Shown in pieces: positions 35,375-44,959 of a stretch of 64,000 bases of DNA. Each line of letters begins with the position of its first letter. The stretch's first letter is position 1. Location of the stretch: the NCBI GenBank assembly GCA_965206015.1, contig CBDBIW010000014.1, positions 310,001 through 374,000 on the forward strand. The letters run 5' to 3'. Below the pieces are notes generated by a model. That model ran no database searches. It was not told where the DNA came from and saw nothing but the letters and a program-made list of their open reading frames with translations. The stretch is from JAJCYL01 sp965206015 (GTDB lineage Bacteria; Bacteroidota; Bacteroidia; Cytophagales; Cyclobacteriaceae). The translations under genes were made by a program, and so were the position numbers.

Positions 35375-36895
35375 ATGAATAAGAAAGTAATTCTGATGAT
35401 TTTGGATGGCTGGGGGCTGGGTAATGATCCGTCAATTTCAGCTATTGCGCAGGCAAAAACACCTTTTGTTGACTCGCTCTTTCCAAAATATCCTAACAGT
35501 AAACTGGAGGCATCAGGTTTGGCAGTTGGTCTTCCCGTAGGGCAAATGGGAAATTCAGAAGTTGGTCATATGAATATTGGGGCTGGTCGGGTTGTTTACC
35601 AGGATTTAGTGAAAGTCAATAAGGCTACTGAAGATGGTTCCCTGGCTTCAAACCCTGAGCTGCAAAAAGCATTCGAATACGCAAAAAGCAACCATAAAAA
35701 AGTTCACTTCTTTGGCCTCCTCTCAGACGGCGGGGTCCACAGTCACATAAACCATCTGAAAGGTCTTTGTTCTGCAACTGATGATTACGGATTATCAGAT
35801 GTCTACATTCACGCCTTTACTGACGGTCGCGATGCTGACCCAAAAGGAGGTAGAGCTTATCTACTGGAATTGCAAGAGCATTTGGATAAATCTACCGGTC
35901 AGGTGGCAAGCATCACCGGCAGGTATTTTGCTATGGATCGGGACAAAAGGTGGGAAAGAGTAAAGCTGGCTTATGATGCAATGGTGAATGGAGTCGGGGT
36001 TCAAACCAGGGATATTTCATCGGCCATTGAGGATTCCTACCAGAATGGTGTGACTGACGAATTTATTCAACCAATCGTATCAGTAGATGATGAGGGGCAG
36101 CCTGTAGCCATTATTGAACCAGGGGATGTCGTTTTGTGCTTCAATTTTAGAACTGATAGGGGCAGACAAATCACTATGGCTTTGACTCAGCAGGATTATG
36201 CAGACCATGGGATGCATAAATTGGACCTCTACTACGTTACCATGACCAATTATGATGACACTTTTAAAGGAGTTCATGCCTTATTTGGGAAAGATAATTT
36301 GAATAATACTCTGGGTGAAGTGCTGAGTAGAAATGGTAAGCAGCAGATTCGCATTGCGGAAACCGAAAAGTACCCTCACGTGACATTCTTTTTCTCTGGT
36401 GGACGAGAAGATGAATTTGAAGGTGAGAAAAGGATATTGTGCCCATCGCCTAAAGTGAGCACTTATGACCTACAGCCAGAGATGAGTGCCAGGGACATTC
36501 GAGATAAGATCATACCTGAACTGGAAGCAGGGGGCGTTGATTTCGTTTGTCTGAATTTTGCCAATTCTGACATGGTGGGCCATACAGGCGTTTTTGAGGC
36601 AGCCGTTAAGGCGTGTGAAACGGTCGACCAATGCACAAAGGCGGTCGTCACTGCGGCGTTGGGTAATGGCTATACCACGATAATTATTGCTGATCATGGG
36701 AATTCAGATATTATGGTAAATCCTGATGGGTCACCAAATACCGCACATACGACTAATCTGGTTCCATGTATATTGGTGGATAGTGAGTTCAGCGGACCAA
36801 TAAGTGATGGCAAACTGGGAGATCTGGCACCTACCATTCTTACCTTGATGGGAGTAGAAATTCCCGTTGACATGGCTGGTAACATTTTAATCTGA
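35375..36895 (+). CDS. gpmI: Phosphoglycerate mutase, 2,3-bisphosphoglycerate-independent
   Basis: A 506-residue manganese-dependent glycolytic enzyme that interconverts 3- and 2-phosphoglycerate. The nucleophile is Ser61 (QMGNSEVGHMNIGAG); further metal and substrate motifs are ILDGWGLG, DGRDADPKG, NFRTDRGRQ, NFANSDMVGHTG and IIADHGNSD. Length is normal. The 3' end is 9 bp before a lipoprotein gene on the same strand. Confidence 0.96.
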   Translation: MNKKVILMILDGWGLGNDPSISAIAQAKTPFVDSLFPKYPNSKLEASGLAVGLPVGQMGNSEVGHMNIGAGRVVYQDLVKVNKATEDGSLASNPELQKAFEYAKSNHKKVHFFGLLSDGGVHSHINHLKGLCSATDDYGLSDVYIHAFTDGRDADPKGGRAYLLELQEHLDKSTGQVASITGRYFAMDRDKRWERVKLAYDAMVNGVGVQTRDISSAIEDSYQNGVTDEFIQPIVSVDDEGQPVAIIEPGDVVLCFNFRTDRGRQITMALTQQDYADHGMHKLDLYYVTMTNYDDTFKGVHALFGKDNLNNTLGEVLSRNGKQQIRIAETEKYPHVTFFFSGGREDEFEGEKRILCPSPKVSTYDLQPEMSARDIRDKIIPELEAGGVDFVCLNFANSDMVGHTGVFEAAVKACETVDQCTKAVVTAALGNGYTTIIIADHGNSDIMVNPDGSPNTAHTTNLVPCILVDSEFSGPISDGKLGDLAPTILTLMGVEIPVDMAGNILI

Positions 36896-36904
36896 CAATA
36901 TAGA

Positions 36905-37474
36905 ATGAAGTATAATTCATTGATCCTATTGATAGGAGTAGCTTTTTTGTTCAACTCATGTGTGGAAAATCAGGAGGATGAATTGGCCAATTATTATCCA
37001 CTGAAACCTCTATTGAAAAATCAGGTCTACCTATTCAATAAACTTCAACCAACCGTAATTAAGAAAGTCTCACTTGACGATAAATTGGAACAGTCTGAAA
37101 GTCAGTTGGACAGTTCTCAATGGGCTGATGAGTTTGAAGTTTTCTTTGAAAGTGATATCAACAGACCTTCTCTTGTCGGATCATTTGATGAAAATATTGA
37201 GGGGAACAGAATCAGCTACCTGCGTAAAGATCAAAACCAGGATGGCGTAATGGCATTTGAGGTATTGTTAATAGAGGGATCTAATTCACCACAAGAAATA
37301 AAGATTCTATCTTCAAGTAAGAACTCACTGTACACCAGTTCAAGATCGCTAATGTTAAAATTTGACATTAAAGATGATAATCCTGTACTGTCTACTTATA
37401 CTATATCTGGTGATCAGACAATCCTTTCAGGTACAACTACTACCTATTTGTTAGAGGCAGAGTTGAAGTTTTAA
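36905..37474 (+). CDS. Hypothetical lipoprotein downstream of gpmI
   Basis: A 189-residue protein with a clear lipoprotein signal (LLIGVAFLFNSC; Cys19). The rest is mostly beta-type with no recognised domain. It begins 9 bp after gpmI and is probably co-transcribed. An envelope location is supported by the signal, but no role is known. Confidence 0.75.
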   Translation: MKYNSLILLIGVAFLFNSCVENQEDELANYYPLKPLLKNQVYLFNKLQPTVIKKVSLDDKLEQSESQLDSSQWADEFEVFFESDINRPSLVGSFDENIEGNRISYLRKDQNQDGVMAFEVLLIEGSNSPQEIKILSSSKNSLYTSSRSLMLKFDIKDDNPVLSTYTISGDQTILSGTTTTYLLEAELKF

Positions 37475-37483
37475 CCATCATAG

Positions 37484-38402
37484 TTAAACTTTCATCAATG
37501 CCTGGAAGAAACTCATGTTTTCAGTTTTACTCTTAATTATCATATACGGTATTTGTTGACTGTACTTCAAAAGTTCAATGGCTACACTGCCCAATAGCAT
37601 TGAAGCAGCTTTAGTTCTTCCCCTAGATGGCAGGATGATCAAATCGGCATCATGATTTAGTGCTTCAAGATAAATCTTATCAGCCGGGGATTCGTCGTCA
37701 TCGAACGTATAAATATCTTCGAAACCTTTTGTGTCGTAATTATTCCTGGTCATGAATTGTTCATAGTCCTTTTTAGAGTTTTCCCCCATTACTATGGCAA
37801 ACTCTTCATAGGCTTTTCCTGTATAGTGATATCCCTGTGGAACTGTGAAAACGTGTTGGAGAACAATTTTTGCGTCGCTATTTTTTTTGAATGCGAGGGC
37901 CTGATCTATACCAGTTTTTGATCTTAAACTAAAATCTATTGGAACGAATAATTTGTCCAGTGATATTTTTACTCCCTCAGGAACAAAGAGAACCGAGCAG
38001 TGAGAAATGTATGGTATTTTCTTAGGATTGACGCCCTTTCCCTTTAACTCAGATTTTTTTCCCATTACAATCAAATCCATATATCCTATTTCGGACCATT
38101 CCAGAATTGTTTGTGACGGACTTCCTTCCCTGTAAATAAACTGAGCATTGTGGTCTTTGTAATTCGGAAAATACATGGCTACGGATTTCTCCATTCTCTG
38201 GGAAAAATCATTTCCAGGGGGCCATAAAGTTCCGGATATTTTTCACTTAAGGATTGAGGGATATCCAGTTGAGGATTAACATGAAAAAATAGACCTCTTT
38301 GCTTTTCATGGTTCTTGCCAACAAAGCGGCGTATTTCACCACGAATTCGTCCATTCGAGTTAGATCCAGGCAAACGAGAATTTTTTGAAGTGTGAACATC
38401 AT
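37484..38402 (-). pseudogene. Tandem universal stress protein with two frameshifts
   Basis: From ATG 38402 (or 38399) the first frame gives MFTLQKILVCLDLTRMDEFVVKYA, the start of a UspA domain. It shifts at an A6 run near 38284-38289 into HVNPQLDIPQSL, then shifts again at an A5 run near 38202 into the main part (VAMYFPNYKD, YREGSPSQTILEWSEIGYMDLIVMG). A second UspA domain follows (LDKLFVPIDFS, ending with ILPSRGRTKAASMLLGSVAIELL). Restored length would be about 300 residues, as for tandem UspA proteins. Both breaks lie at homopolymers, so sequencing error is possible. Confidence 0.8.
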
Positions 38403-38491
38403 TTACTTTTTAGATACCCAAGATAATCTGCAAAATTGAATGTGCTGTTTTCGTTGTGATTAAATATGGTGTTAATCATGCTTGTTCCCTT

Positions 38492-38499
38492 TATTTTTG
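38492..38499 (+). promoter_or_regulatory. Candidate -7 box for the ABC exporter
   Basis: TATTTTTG matches TAnnTTTG and lies 21 bp before the ATG. No convincing -33 element was identified. Confidence 0.4.
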
Positions 38500-38520
38500 C
38501 CGCTCCGCAACGGAAAGTAG

Positions 38521-40332
38521 ATGAGTAAAAAGAAAAAAGCACTGAAGGAAGAGGAGAAAAGGCAATTAAATGGGGAGAACCTCGGTAAACTGTATGGAGT
38601 CTATCAATACATTATTCCTTATAGGATTCCATTTTTTGCAGGACTTCTTTTTCTTTTCTTGTCGAGTGCGGTTCTACTAACTTTCCCTTACATGGTTGGC
38701 AAATTGGTAGACGTAGCCTCAGGCAAGCCCTGGATTATTAACGACATCTCATCCATTGTCCTGATCTTAGTGATCATTTGCATCGCTCAAAGTATCATAT
38801 CATTTTTCAGAGTGTTATTATTTACAAGAGTCAGTGAAATGGCCATGGCCGATGTTAGGAAGGACCTCTATCAGAAATTGATGACCCTTCCAATTATGTT
38901 TTATGATTCACGCCGGACAGGTGAATTGATGAGCCGGATGACGTCCGATGTCACCATGCTAAAGGATACAATGTCAATTACATTGGCTGAATTTGTCAGA
39001 CAAGTCGCCACTCTGGGAATTGGGATAATTTTTATCTTCTACACCACACCGGAACTAAGCATCTTCATGTTGGCCACTCTGCCAGCAGTGATTATCATCA
39101 CCATGATATTTGGTAAATTCATTAGGAAATTGTCCAAAATAACCCAGGAAGAATTGGCCTTTTCTAATGTTGTGGTGGAAGAGACACTCCACTCAATCCA
39201 AACAGTTAAAGCCTTTACCAGCGAAATATTTGAGATTACAAGATATGGAAACGCCTTAAAAAAAGTAGTGGTTGCAGCGATGAAAGGAGCCACATACAGG
39301 GCAGGATTTATTTCTTTCCTGATATTTGGTATGTTCGGAACGATGGTAGCGGTGATGTGGTATGGGGCCATACTGGTTCAAAGCGGCGGGCTTACAGTCG
39401 GAGGATTGATGTCTTTTGTCATATATACTACCTTTATTGGTGGCTCAATTGCCGGAATGGGTGACTTGTTTGGTCAGATACAACGAGCAATTGGAGCTAC
39501 CGAGCGAATATTGGAATTGAGGAACGAAGAAGCTGAAGATATTACACCCGGTGGAGCTACGCCTTTCCCAGATACTGCCTCAATTAGTTACAGAGATCTC
39601 AGATTCACATACCCTACCAGAAATGACATTGAGGTGCTAAAGGGAATAGACCTTGATATCAGCCCAGGTCAGAAAGTGGCATTGGTGGGCCAAAGCGGAG
39701 CAGGGAAGTCTACTATTATTCAACTCCTGATGAGGTTTTATGACCCAAGAAGTGGGGATATTACTATCGGTGGTCATTCAATAAAGGATATCAATTTGAA
39801 TGCGTTAAGAAGGAACATTGGAATTGTACCACAGGAAGTCATCCTTTTCGGAGGAACTATTAGAGAAAACATTCGATATGGAAATTTCGATGCCAATGAT
39901 GAAGCAATTGAAGAGGCTACAAAAAAAGCAAATGCCTTAGATTTCATTAACTCATTTCCGGAAGGGATGGAGACTTTGGTAGGAGAAAGAGGAGTTAAAT
40001 TAAGTGGTGGCCAACGTCAGCGAATTGCTATTGCCCGGGCCATACTCAAAGATCCTAAAATACTCATCCTTGATGAAGCAACAAGTGCTCTTGATTCTGA
40101 ATCAGAATTCCTAGTTCAACAAGCTCTTGATGTTTTAATGAAGAACAGAACCACCATCATTATCGCTCACCGACTGGCTACAATAAGAAAAGTTAACAAG
40201 ATTTTTGTCCTAAACCAGGGAGAGATAGTAGAATCGGGCACTCACAGCGAATTGTCCGTTTTGATTGAAGGGACCTATAATAACCTGGTAAAATTGCAGA
40301 TGATGGAACCCATCGCTGCTGAATTAGAATAA
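38521..40332 (+). CDS. ABC-type exporter, fused membrane and ATPase domains (MsbA/LmrA type)
   Basis: A 603-residue half-transporter working as a dimer. The six-helix membrane domain fills residues 25-320 (RTGELMSRMTSDV is the conserved coupling region). The ATPase domain has Walker A GQSGAGKST, Q-loop VPQEVILF, signature LSGGQRQRIAIARA, Walker B ILILDEATSALD and the H-loop IIAHRL. Substrate may be a lipid, lipid-linked sugar or drug; sequence does not decide. The gene is not in an operon; 40333-41126 after it contains an IS5 remnant. Confidence 0.93.
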   Translation: MSKKKKALKEEEKRQLNGENLGKLYGVYQYIIPYRIPFFAGLLFLFLSSAVLLTFPYMVGKLVDVASGKPWIINDISSIVLILVIICIAQSIISFFRVLLFTRVSEMAMADVRKDLYQKLMTLPIMFYDSRRTGELMSRMTSDVTMLKDTMSITLAEFVRQVATLGIGIIFIFYTTPELSIFMLATLPAVIIITMIFGKFIRKLSKITQEELAFSNVVVEETLHSIQTVKAFTSEIFEITRYGNALKKVVVAAMKGATYRAGFISFLIFGMFGTMVAVMWYGAILVQSGGLTVGGLMSFVIYTTFIGGSIAGMGDLFGQIQRAIGATERILELRNEEAEDITPGGATPFPDTASISYRDLRFTYPTRNDIEVLKGIDLDISPGQKVALVGQSGAGKSTIIQLLMRFYDPRSGDITIGGHSIKDINLNALRRNIGIVPQEVILFGGTIRENIRYGNFDANDEAIEEATKKANALDFINSFPEGMETLVGERGVKLSGGQRQRIAIARAILKDPKILILDEATSALDSESEFLVQQALDVLMKNRTTIIIAHRLATIRKVNKIFVLNQGEIVESGTHSELSVLIEGTYNNLVKLQMMEPIAAELE

Positions 40333-40383
40333 TTCTTTTATAGTCGCACTACCCATTTTGAGTGCTGTAAGAACTGAAGTTAT

Positions 40384-40995
40384 AATACCGTTGCATGGTC
40401 TTGGTGTTTTTTTAGCCTGCCCGTGAGGTGGATATTCAAGAGATGCTTTTTATCCTGGAGTCATGAATAAGCGCAACTACCCTTACCCTGGCCGATAGTA
40501 ATTAGTAATTTGGAAGAGGTTTTGGACCGTGCTGATTGACCCGAACATATCGCATTGAAAGCGGACAAAGACTATCAGTGAAAGAAAAATGCAGCAATAC
40601 TGGCTCAACGAAAGCTCAGGAACCATATCTTGAAAAAAGCCAAAAAGAACCAACCATTAACCCACCGGGAAAAAGCATTCCATAAACTAACAGGCCAAAC
40701 GAGGTATAAAAGCAGAACGGACATTCGGGAGTATCCGCAGATGGTTTAGCGGAGCGGTCGCACACTATAGGGGAATCGAAAAGATGCACACGCAAAACTT
40801 GGTGGAAGCCATTGGTTACAATTTATACCGGTCACCAGGGGTGATTATGTTCAATTAAAAACAGTAAATAATGAGAGAAAATCACAAGAAATAAGCTCGT
40901 TTTGACCCATCTGGAGGCGTAAACACAAAAACCGGATCCTGGAACTTGTAAAATTCAAAACTTACGCTCTTTCTGAAATCTTTTGCAACGGTATT
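40384..40995 (+). mobile_element. IS5-like element, internally deleted, with inverted ends
   Basis: AATACCGTTGCA (40384-40395) and TGCAACGGTATT (40984-40995) are exact inverted ends, enclosing 612 bp. Inside, broken frames read ALKADKDYQ, RKLRNHILKKAKK, then ERTFGSIRRWFSGAVAHYRG and MHTQNLVEAIGYNLYRSPG, homologous to the relic at 20.3-20.8 kb. The N-terminal two thirds of the transposase is missing and at least two frame breaks remain, so it cannot move by itself. Confidence 0.85.
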
Positions 40996-41126
40996 GTAAT
41001 TAATTGGGACGAGTTATATTTTATATGAGGTAACAACCATCACAACAGGCAGTTTCATTTATTCATTGGTATCATTACTCTGGGTTTACTCTTTAAAACC
41101 CGATATTGCAACCAACTGACAAGTCA

Positions 41127-41510
41127 ATGACACTGAAAAATCTACTTAACATAATCCTAACATCTTTGATACCAGTTATTTTTATTTCATGTAATCCTAC
41201 AGTTACTATTCCAGGGCTGGATAAAGATGTGTGGATCAATGACAAATATGCCTGTGAAGGCTTTAGAACAAATTACCTCGAAATAATTGAAAACAATAAG
41301 ACTGATTTATTGCAACTGAACCAAAATGAAGTTGAAGTTATTTTAGGCGGTCCTGATGAGCACGAACTTGACAAAAGGAAGCGTAAATATTACTATTATT
41401 ACCTGGAACCGGGACCCCTTTGTAGGACAATTGACAAGTACCCGATTAGACTTCAGATTAAATTTAATGCATTAGGTGTCTCATCAGAAGTATTCCTCGA
41501 GAACTACTAA
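41127..41510 (+). CDS. Small lipoprotein with a BamE/SmpA-like region
   Basis: A 127-residue protein with a lipoprotein signal (LIPVIFISC). The central LLQLNQNEVEVILGGPDEHEL, followed by a YYYYYLEPG strand, resembles the SmpA/BamE fold of outer-membrane lipoproteins, but true BamE identity is not claimed. ATG 41127 is preferred because it places the signal correctly; an upstream in-frame ATG at 41106 adds seven polar residues. It is convergent with the paa operon, 9 bp from its end. Confidence 0.65.
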   Translation: MTLKNLLNIILTSLIPVIFISCNPTVTIPGLDKDVWINDKYACEGFRTNYLEIIENNKTDLLQLNQNEVEVILGGPDEHELDKRKRKYYYYYLEPGPLCRTIDKYPIRLQIKFNALGVSSEVFLENY

Positions 41511-41519
41511 TAATGGATG

Positions 41520-42299
41520 CTATTCTCCTGTAAATAACGGCTTTCTCTTTTCCAAAAAAGCACTCACCCCTTCTTCATAATCTTTGGTTATTCCTGCTAA
41601 CGCCTGCCATTCGTCCTCAAGTTTCAATTGCGATTCCAAGTTATTGTTAAAAGTCATGTTAAGTAACCTTTTCGTATGTCCTAGCCCCTTTGTCGGCATT
41701 TGAGACAATTTTACAGCAATTTTACAGGATTCTTCTACAAAATCTTCGTCAGGTATGCACTTGAATATCATACCCATTTTATCGGCCTCCATTGCCGATA
41801 CTTTATCTCCAAGCATCATCAGGGCAGAAGCTTTTTGAAACCCAATTAATCGAGGCAAAAAGTAAGTTCCACCACTATCTGGGATTAACCCTATTTTACT
41901 AAATGCTTGAATGAATGAAGCCGACTCGGCAGCAATTACAATATCACAAGCCAATGCCATGTTAGCTCCTGCTCCAGCTGCCACTCCATTGACTGCAGCA
42001 ATTACTGGTTTCTCTATATTTCTAATTCCGGTTACAATAGGGTTGTAATGTTCTGCCACTATTTTTCCGATTGGTAAGCCATTGGCTTCAACGACTTCCG
42101 CCAGGTCCTGACCTGCACAAAAAGCCTTACCGGCTCCTGTTATAAATATCGCTCTTACCGTTTTATTTGCTTCACATTCATACAATGCTTCCTGCATTCC
42201 GAGAGCCATTTTGCGATTGAAACTATTGTAGACCTCAGGCCTGCTCAGGACTATTTTAGCGACATTGCCCTTAATAGAAAAATTGATAGATTCATTCAT
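41520..42299 (-). CDS. paaG: PaaG-like enoyl-CoA hydratase/isomerase
   Basis: A 259-residue crotonase-fold enzyme. The oxyanion-hole region is GAGKAFCAGQDL and the second is AAVNGVAAGAGANMALACDI; the PaaG-type Asp region is IGLIPDSGGTYFLPR. In phenylacetate degradation PaaG turns the ring epoxide-CoA into the oxepin. The gene closes the paaABCD operon on the same strand, 16 bp after paaD, which supports PaaG over a generic hydratase. Confidence 0.85.
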   Translation of the reverse strand: MNESINFSIKGNVAKIVLSRPEVYNSFNRKMALGMQEALYECEANKTVRAIFITGAGKAFCAGQDLAEVVEANGLPIGKIVAEHYNPIVTGIRNIEKPVIAAVNGVAAGAGANMALACDIVIAAESASFIQAFSKIGLIPDSGGTYFLPRLIGFQKASALMMLGDKVSAMEADKMGMIFKCIPDEDFVEESCKIAVKLSQMPTKGLGHTKRLLNMTFNNNLESQLKLEDEWQALAGITKDYEEGVSAFLEKRKPLFTGE

Positions 42300-42315
42300 C
42301 CTTGCAGGGATTTAA

Positions 42316-42804
42316 TTATAGGCATTTGAAATAATCGAATGGCTCCAAACAATCTTTACATTTATAATGAGCCTTGCAAGCTGTTGACCCAAATTGACTA
42401 ACCAATTGAGTATTTATTGATTTGCATTGAGGACATTTTATAACAGGGAGTTCGCCTGTAAGGCCCTTTATCTCTGATGACATTCCTTCTGGCGGAGCTA
42501 TACCATATTTTTCAAGTTTTTGCCGACCTCTGTCGGTTAACCAATCGGTAGTCCAGGCTGGCGATAAAACGGTTGTGACCTTTATATTTTCTAATCCCTC
42601 TTTATTGAGACTTTTTAGGATATCACTTTCAATCGTATTCATTGCAGGACATCCAGAATAGGTAGGAGTAATTACCACTACAGTCGTATCTGCATCTGTC
42701 TTAATATCCCTAATGACGCCAAGATCTATCACAGATAGTACTGGAATTTCAGGGTCTTTAACTTCTTCCAATAACGTCCATATATGATCTATTGTCATTA
42801 CCAT
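42316..42804 (-). CDS. paaD: Phenylacetyl-CoA epoxidase assembly subunit PaaD
   Basis: A 162-residue protein. The N-terminal MIP18-type domain (TLLEEVKDPEIPVLSVIDLG, then TYSGCPAM) is followed by a C-terminal zinc ribbon (CPQC, CKDC and a last CL). PaaD is thought to help insert iron into the epoxidase. ATG 42804 is chosen since it starts just before the paaC stop, giving the usual overlap; longer versions run into paaC. Start at 42798 is also possible. Confidence 0.9.
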   Translation of the reverse strand: MVMTIDHIWTLLEEVKDPEIPVLSVIDLGVIRDIKTDADTTVVVITPTYSGCPAMNTIESDILKSLNKEGLENIKVTTVLSPAWTTDWLTDRGRQKLEKYGIAPPEGMSSEIKGLTGELPVIKCPQCKSINTQLVSQFGSTACKAHYKCKDCLEPFDYFKCL

Positions 42805-43556
42805 CTGGCACCCGGATATGCTCTTTGCAAAAACTGAAGGTCTGATAATATAAAGCCCAAATGTTCTGAATGTTTGCCCTCTTTTCCTCCTGACTGCATC
42901 CATTTACCTTCGGGCATATTCAATGTGGCTTGGGAAGTAATTTCACTGACCTTACTTATCCACTTAGTTTTGATGTGACTTAAATCAACACCGATGTTAG
43001 CACTTGCCATCATTATGTCAACTTCATTGCTCTCAAAAAGTTCACCAGTGAAACTCCAGAGATCGTTTGTTGCATTTTCAATTCTAACATGGCTTTCTCC
43101 AGTTCCATCCCCTAATCTTAACATCCAGTCGGAACTCCATTTTAAATGATAGGTTACCTCTTTCAAGGACTTTTGAGCAATTGCTCTCAATTGTTCATTG
43201 AAAGAATTCACAAGCTCCTGGTAAAAAAGATAGTTAAAGGTATCGAAGTAAAATTGTCGGGCTATTGTATATGCGAAGTCCTGATTTGGCTGTTCAACAA
43301 GCAATACGTTCTTAAATTGCCAAACATCACGCAAGTAAGCTAAATCATCTTCGGTTTTTCCTTCACCTTGTACTTTTGCTGTATATTGATACAGGCTTCT
43401 TGATTGACCAATCAAATCAAGAGCGATATTGGTCATCGCAATATCTTGTTCAAGCACTGGCCCGTGCCCACACCATTCTCCTAATCTCTGTCCGAGAATA
43501 AGGCAGTTGTCGGCCTGCCCGATCACATAATTGAAAAGTGCTTCCTCTGTTCCCAT
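42798..43556 (-). CDS. paaC: Phenylacetyl-CoA epoxidase structural subunit PaaC
   Basis: A 252-residue ferritin-like partner of PaaA. Typical features are MGTEEALFNYVIGQADNCLILGQRLGEWCG near the start (in pieces: LILGQRLGEWCGHGP), DIAMTNIALDLIGQSR and HLKWSSDWMLRLGDGTGES. PaaC carries no metal site itself but holds PaaA in the complex. The start is taken at 43556 because upstream in-frame codons overlap paaB and are not family-like. It lies 7 bp after paaB. Confidence 0.93.
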   Translation of the reverse strand: MGTEEALFNYVIGQADNCLILGQRLGEWCGHGPVLEQDIAMTNIALDLIGQSRSLYQYTAKVQGEGKTEDDLAYLRDVWQFKNVLLVEQPNQDFAYTIARQFYFDTFNYLFYQELVNSFNEQLRAIAQKSLKEVTYHLKWSSDWMLRLGDGTGESHVRIENATNDLWSFTGELFESNEVDIMMASANIGVDLSHIKTKWISKVSEITSQATLNMPEGKWMQSGGKEGKHSEHLGFILSDLQFLQRAYPGARW

Positions 43557-43563
43557 TGCAAAA

Positions 43564-43851
43564 TCAAATATGCTTGACTTCGTCTGGTAATTTATAGAAT
43601 GTCGGGTGGCGATAGATTTTATCAACTGCTGGTTCAAACAATTCCTCTGCCTCGTTGGGATCTGACGCTGTAATGCATTTGGATTCCACCACCCAAATGC
43701 TAACACCCTCATTCCGACGTGTATAAACATCACGTGCATTCGCAAGTGCCATTTGATTATCAGTAGCATGAAGGCTCCCCGCGTGTTTATGGTGAAGGCC
43801 ATTCTTGCTCCTGATAAAAACTTCCCACAAAGGCCAACTTCGCTTACTCAT
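43564..43851 (-). CDS. paaB: Phenylacetyl-CoA epoxidase subunit PaaB
   Basis: A 95-residue protein with PaaB markers WPLWEVFIRSKNGLHHKHAGSLHA and NARDVYTRRNEGVSIWVV. PaaB joins the PaaAC heterodimers in the complex. It stands between paaA (81 bp upstream) and paaC (7 bp downstream), in standard order. Confidence 0.95.
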   Translation of the reverse strand: MSKRSWPLWEVFIRSKNGLHHKHAGSLHATDNQMALANARDVYTRRNEGVSIWVVESKCITASDPNEAEELFEPAVDKIYRHPTFYKLPDEVKHI

Positions 43852-43932
43852 TTTGGGTTCCTGTTTACTTGAAAATACTAATAAAGAATTTAACCATATA
43901 TGAACTAGGCTACTTGAACCAAATTCTCACTC

Positions 43933-44874
43933 TTAAACCAAATTCTCACTCTTAGATTTTTTCTCCGCATAAGCTAATGCGGCTTCTCTTACCCATCTGC
44001 CTTCATCATGTGCTTTCTGCCTTGCTCTGAGCCTCTCGCTATTACAAGGTCCATTTCCACGAATGACGTCATAAAATTCCTCCCATTTTGGCTCTCCAAA
44101 ATCATAATGCCCCTCATTTTCATTCCAAGTCAGTTTATCATCAGGTATAGATATTCCTAGGTAATCTGCCTGGGGAGATGTAATGTCTGCAAATTTTTGC
44201 CTTAATTCATCATTGGTAAATCTCTTGATCTTCCAATTCATTGATTGAGCAGTATGCGGAGAATTTTCATCTGAAGGGCCAAACATCATTAATGCCGGCC
44301 ACCACCACCGATTCAAAGCATCTTGCGCCATTTCTTTTTGAGCAGGGCTTCCATTGCATAAAGTGAGCATAATTTCATATCCCTGCCGCTGATGAAAACT
44401 TTCCTCCTTACACACTTTAACCATGGCCCTTGCATACGGGCCATATGAGCATCGGCACAATGGTACCTGATTCATAATTGCAGCACCGTCAACCAGCCAG
44501 CCAATAGCACCAATATCCGCCCAGGTGAGTGCCGGATAATTAAAAATACTAGAATATTTTGCTTTACCGGAATTAAGGTCTTCTATTGTTTCGTCCCTTT
44601 CAATTCCCAAGGTTTCAGTTGCACTATAGAGATAGAGCCCATGTCCGGCTTCATCCTGAACTTTAGCCAATAAAGCCACTTTTCTCCTCAATGTGGGAGC
44701 TCTTGTTATCCAATTACCTTCTGGTAACATACCGACAATTTCCGAATGAGCGTGCTGTGAAATTTGTCGAATAAGTGTTTGTCGATAGTTGTCAGGCATC
44801 CAGTCTTTTGGCTCGATCTTTATCTCACTATCAATCTTTTCCTGAAAACGCCTTTCCAGTTCAATGGTACTCAC
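43933..44874 (-). CDS. paaA: Phenylacetyl-CoA epoxidase catalytic subunit PaaA
   Basis: A 313-residue di-iron monooxygenase that epoxidises the ring of phenylacetyl-CoA. Metal ligands appear in QDEAGHGLYLY and CKEESFHQRQGYEIM; other markers are NWITRAPTLRRK and NRWWWPALMMFGPSD. It starts at GTG 44874 with a complete promoter just upstream. Its stop codon lies inside a 19-bp tandem duplication (43917-43954). paaE (the reductase) and paaK are not in the window, so other loci must supply them. Confidence 0.95.
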   Translation of the reverse strand: MSTIELERRFQEKIDSEIKIEPKDWMPDNYRQTLIRQISQHAHSEIVGMLPEGNWITRAPTLRRKVALLAKVQDEAGHGLYLYSATETLGIERDETIEDLNSGKAKYSSIFNYPALTWADIGAIGWLVDGAAIMNQVPLCRCSYGPYARAMVKVCKEESFHQRQGYEIMLTLCNGSPAQKEMAQDALNRWWWPALMMFGPSDENSPHTAQSMNWKIKRFTNDELRQKFADITSPQADYLGISIPDDKLTWNENEGHYDFGEPKWEEFYDVIRGNGPCNSERLRARQKAHDEGRWVREAALAYAEKKSKSENLV

Positions 44875-44890
44875 TCAAAAGAGATTTTTT

Positions 44891-44921
44891 CAAATTTAAA
44901 TCGTTTGCCAATATTAACAAA
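44891..44921 (-). promoter_or_regulatory. Promoter of the paa operon
   Basis: On the reverse strand TTTG (44918-44921), 19 bp, then TAAATTTG (44891-44898) is an exact Bacteroidota promoter, 16 bp before the paaA start. It lies just outside the IS982 remnant (44960-45525), so the IS did not remove it. Confidence 0.7.
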
Positions 44922-44959
44922 CATTTGATAGTCCAAGCCTTTGATCGTTTGTTCCTCAT

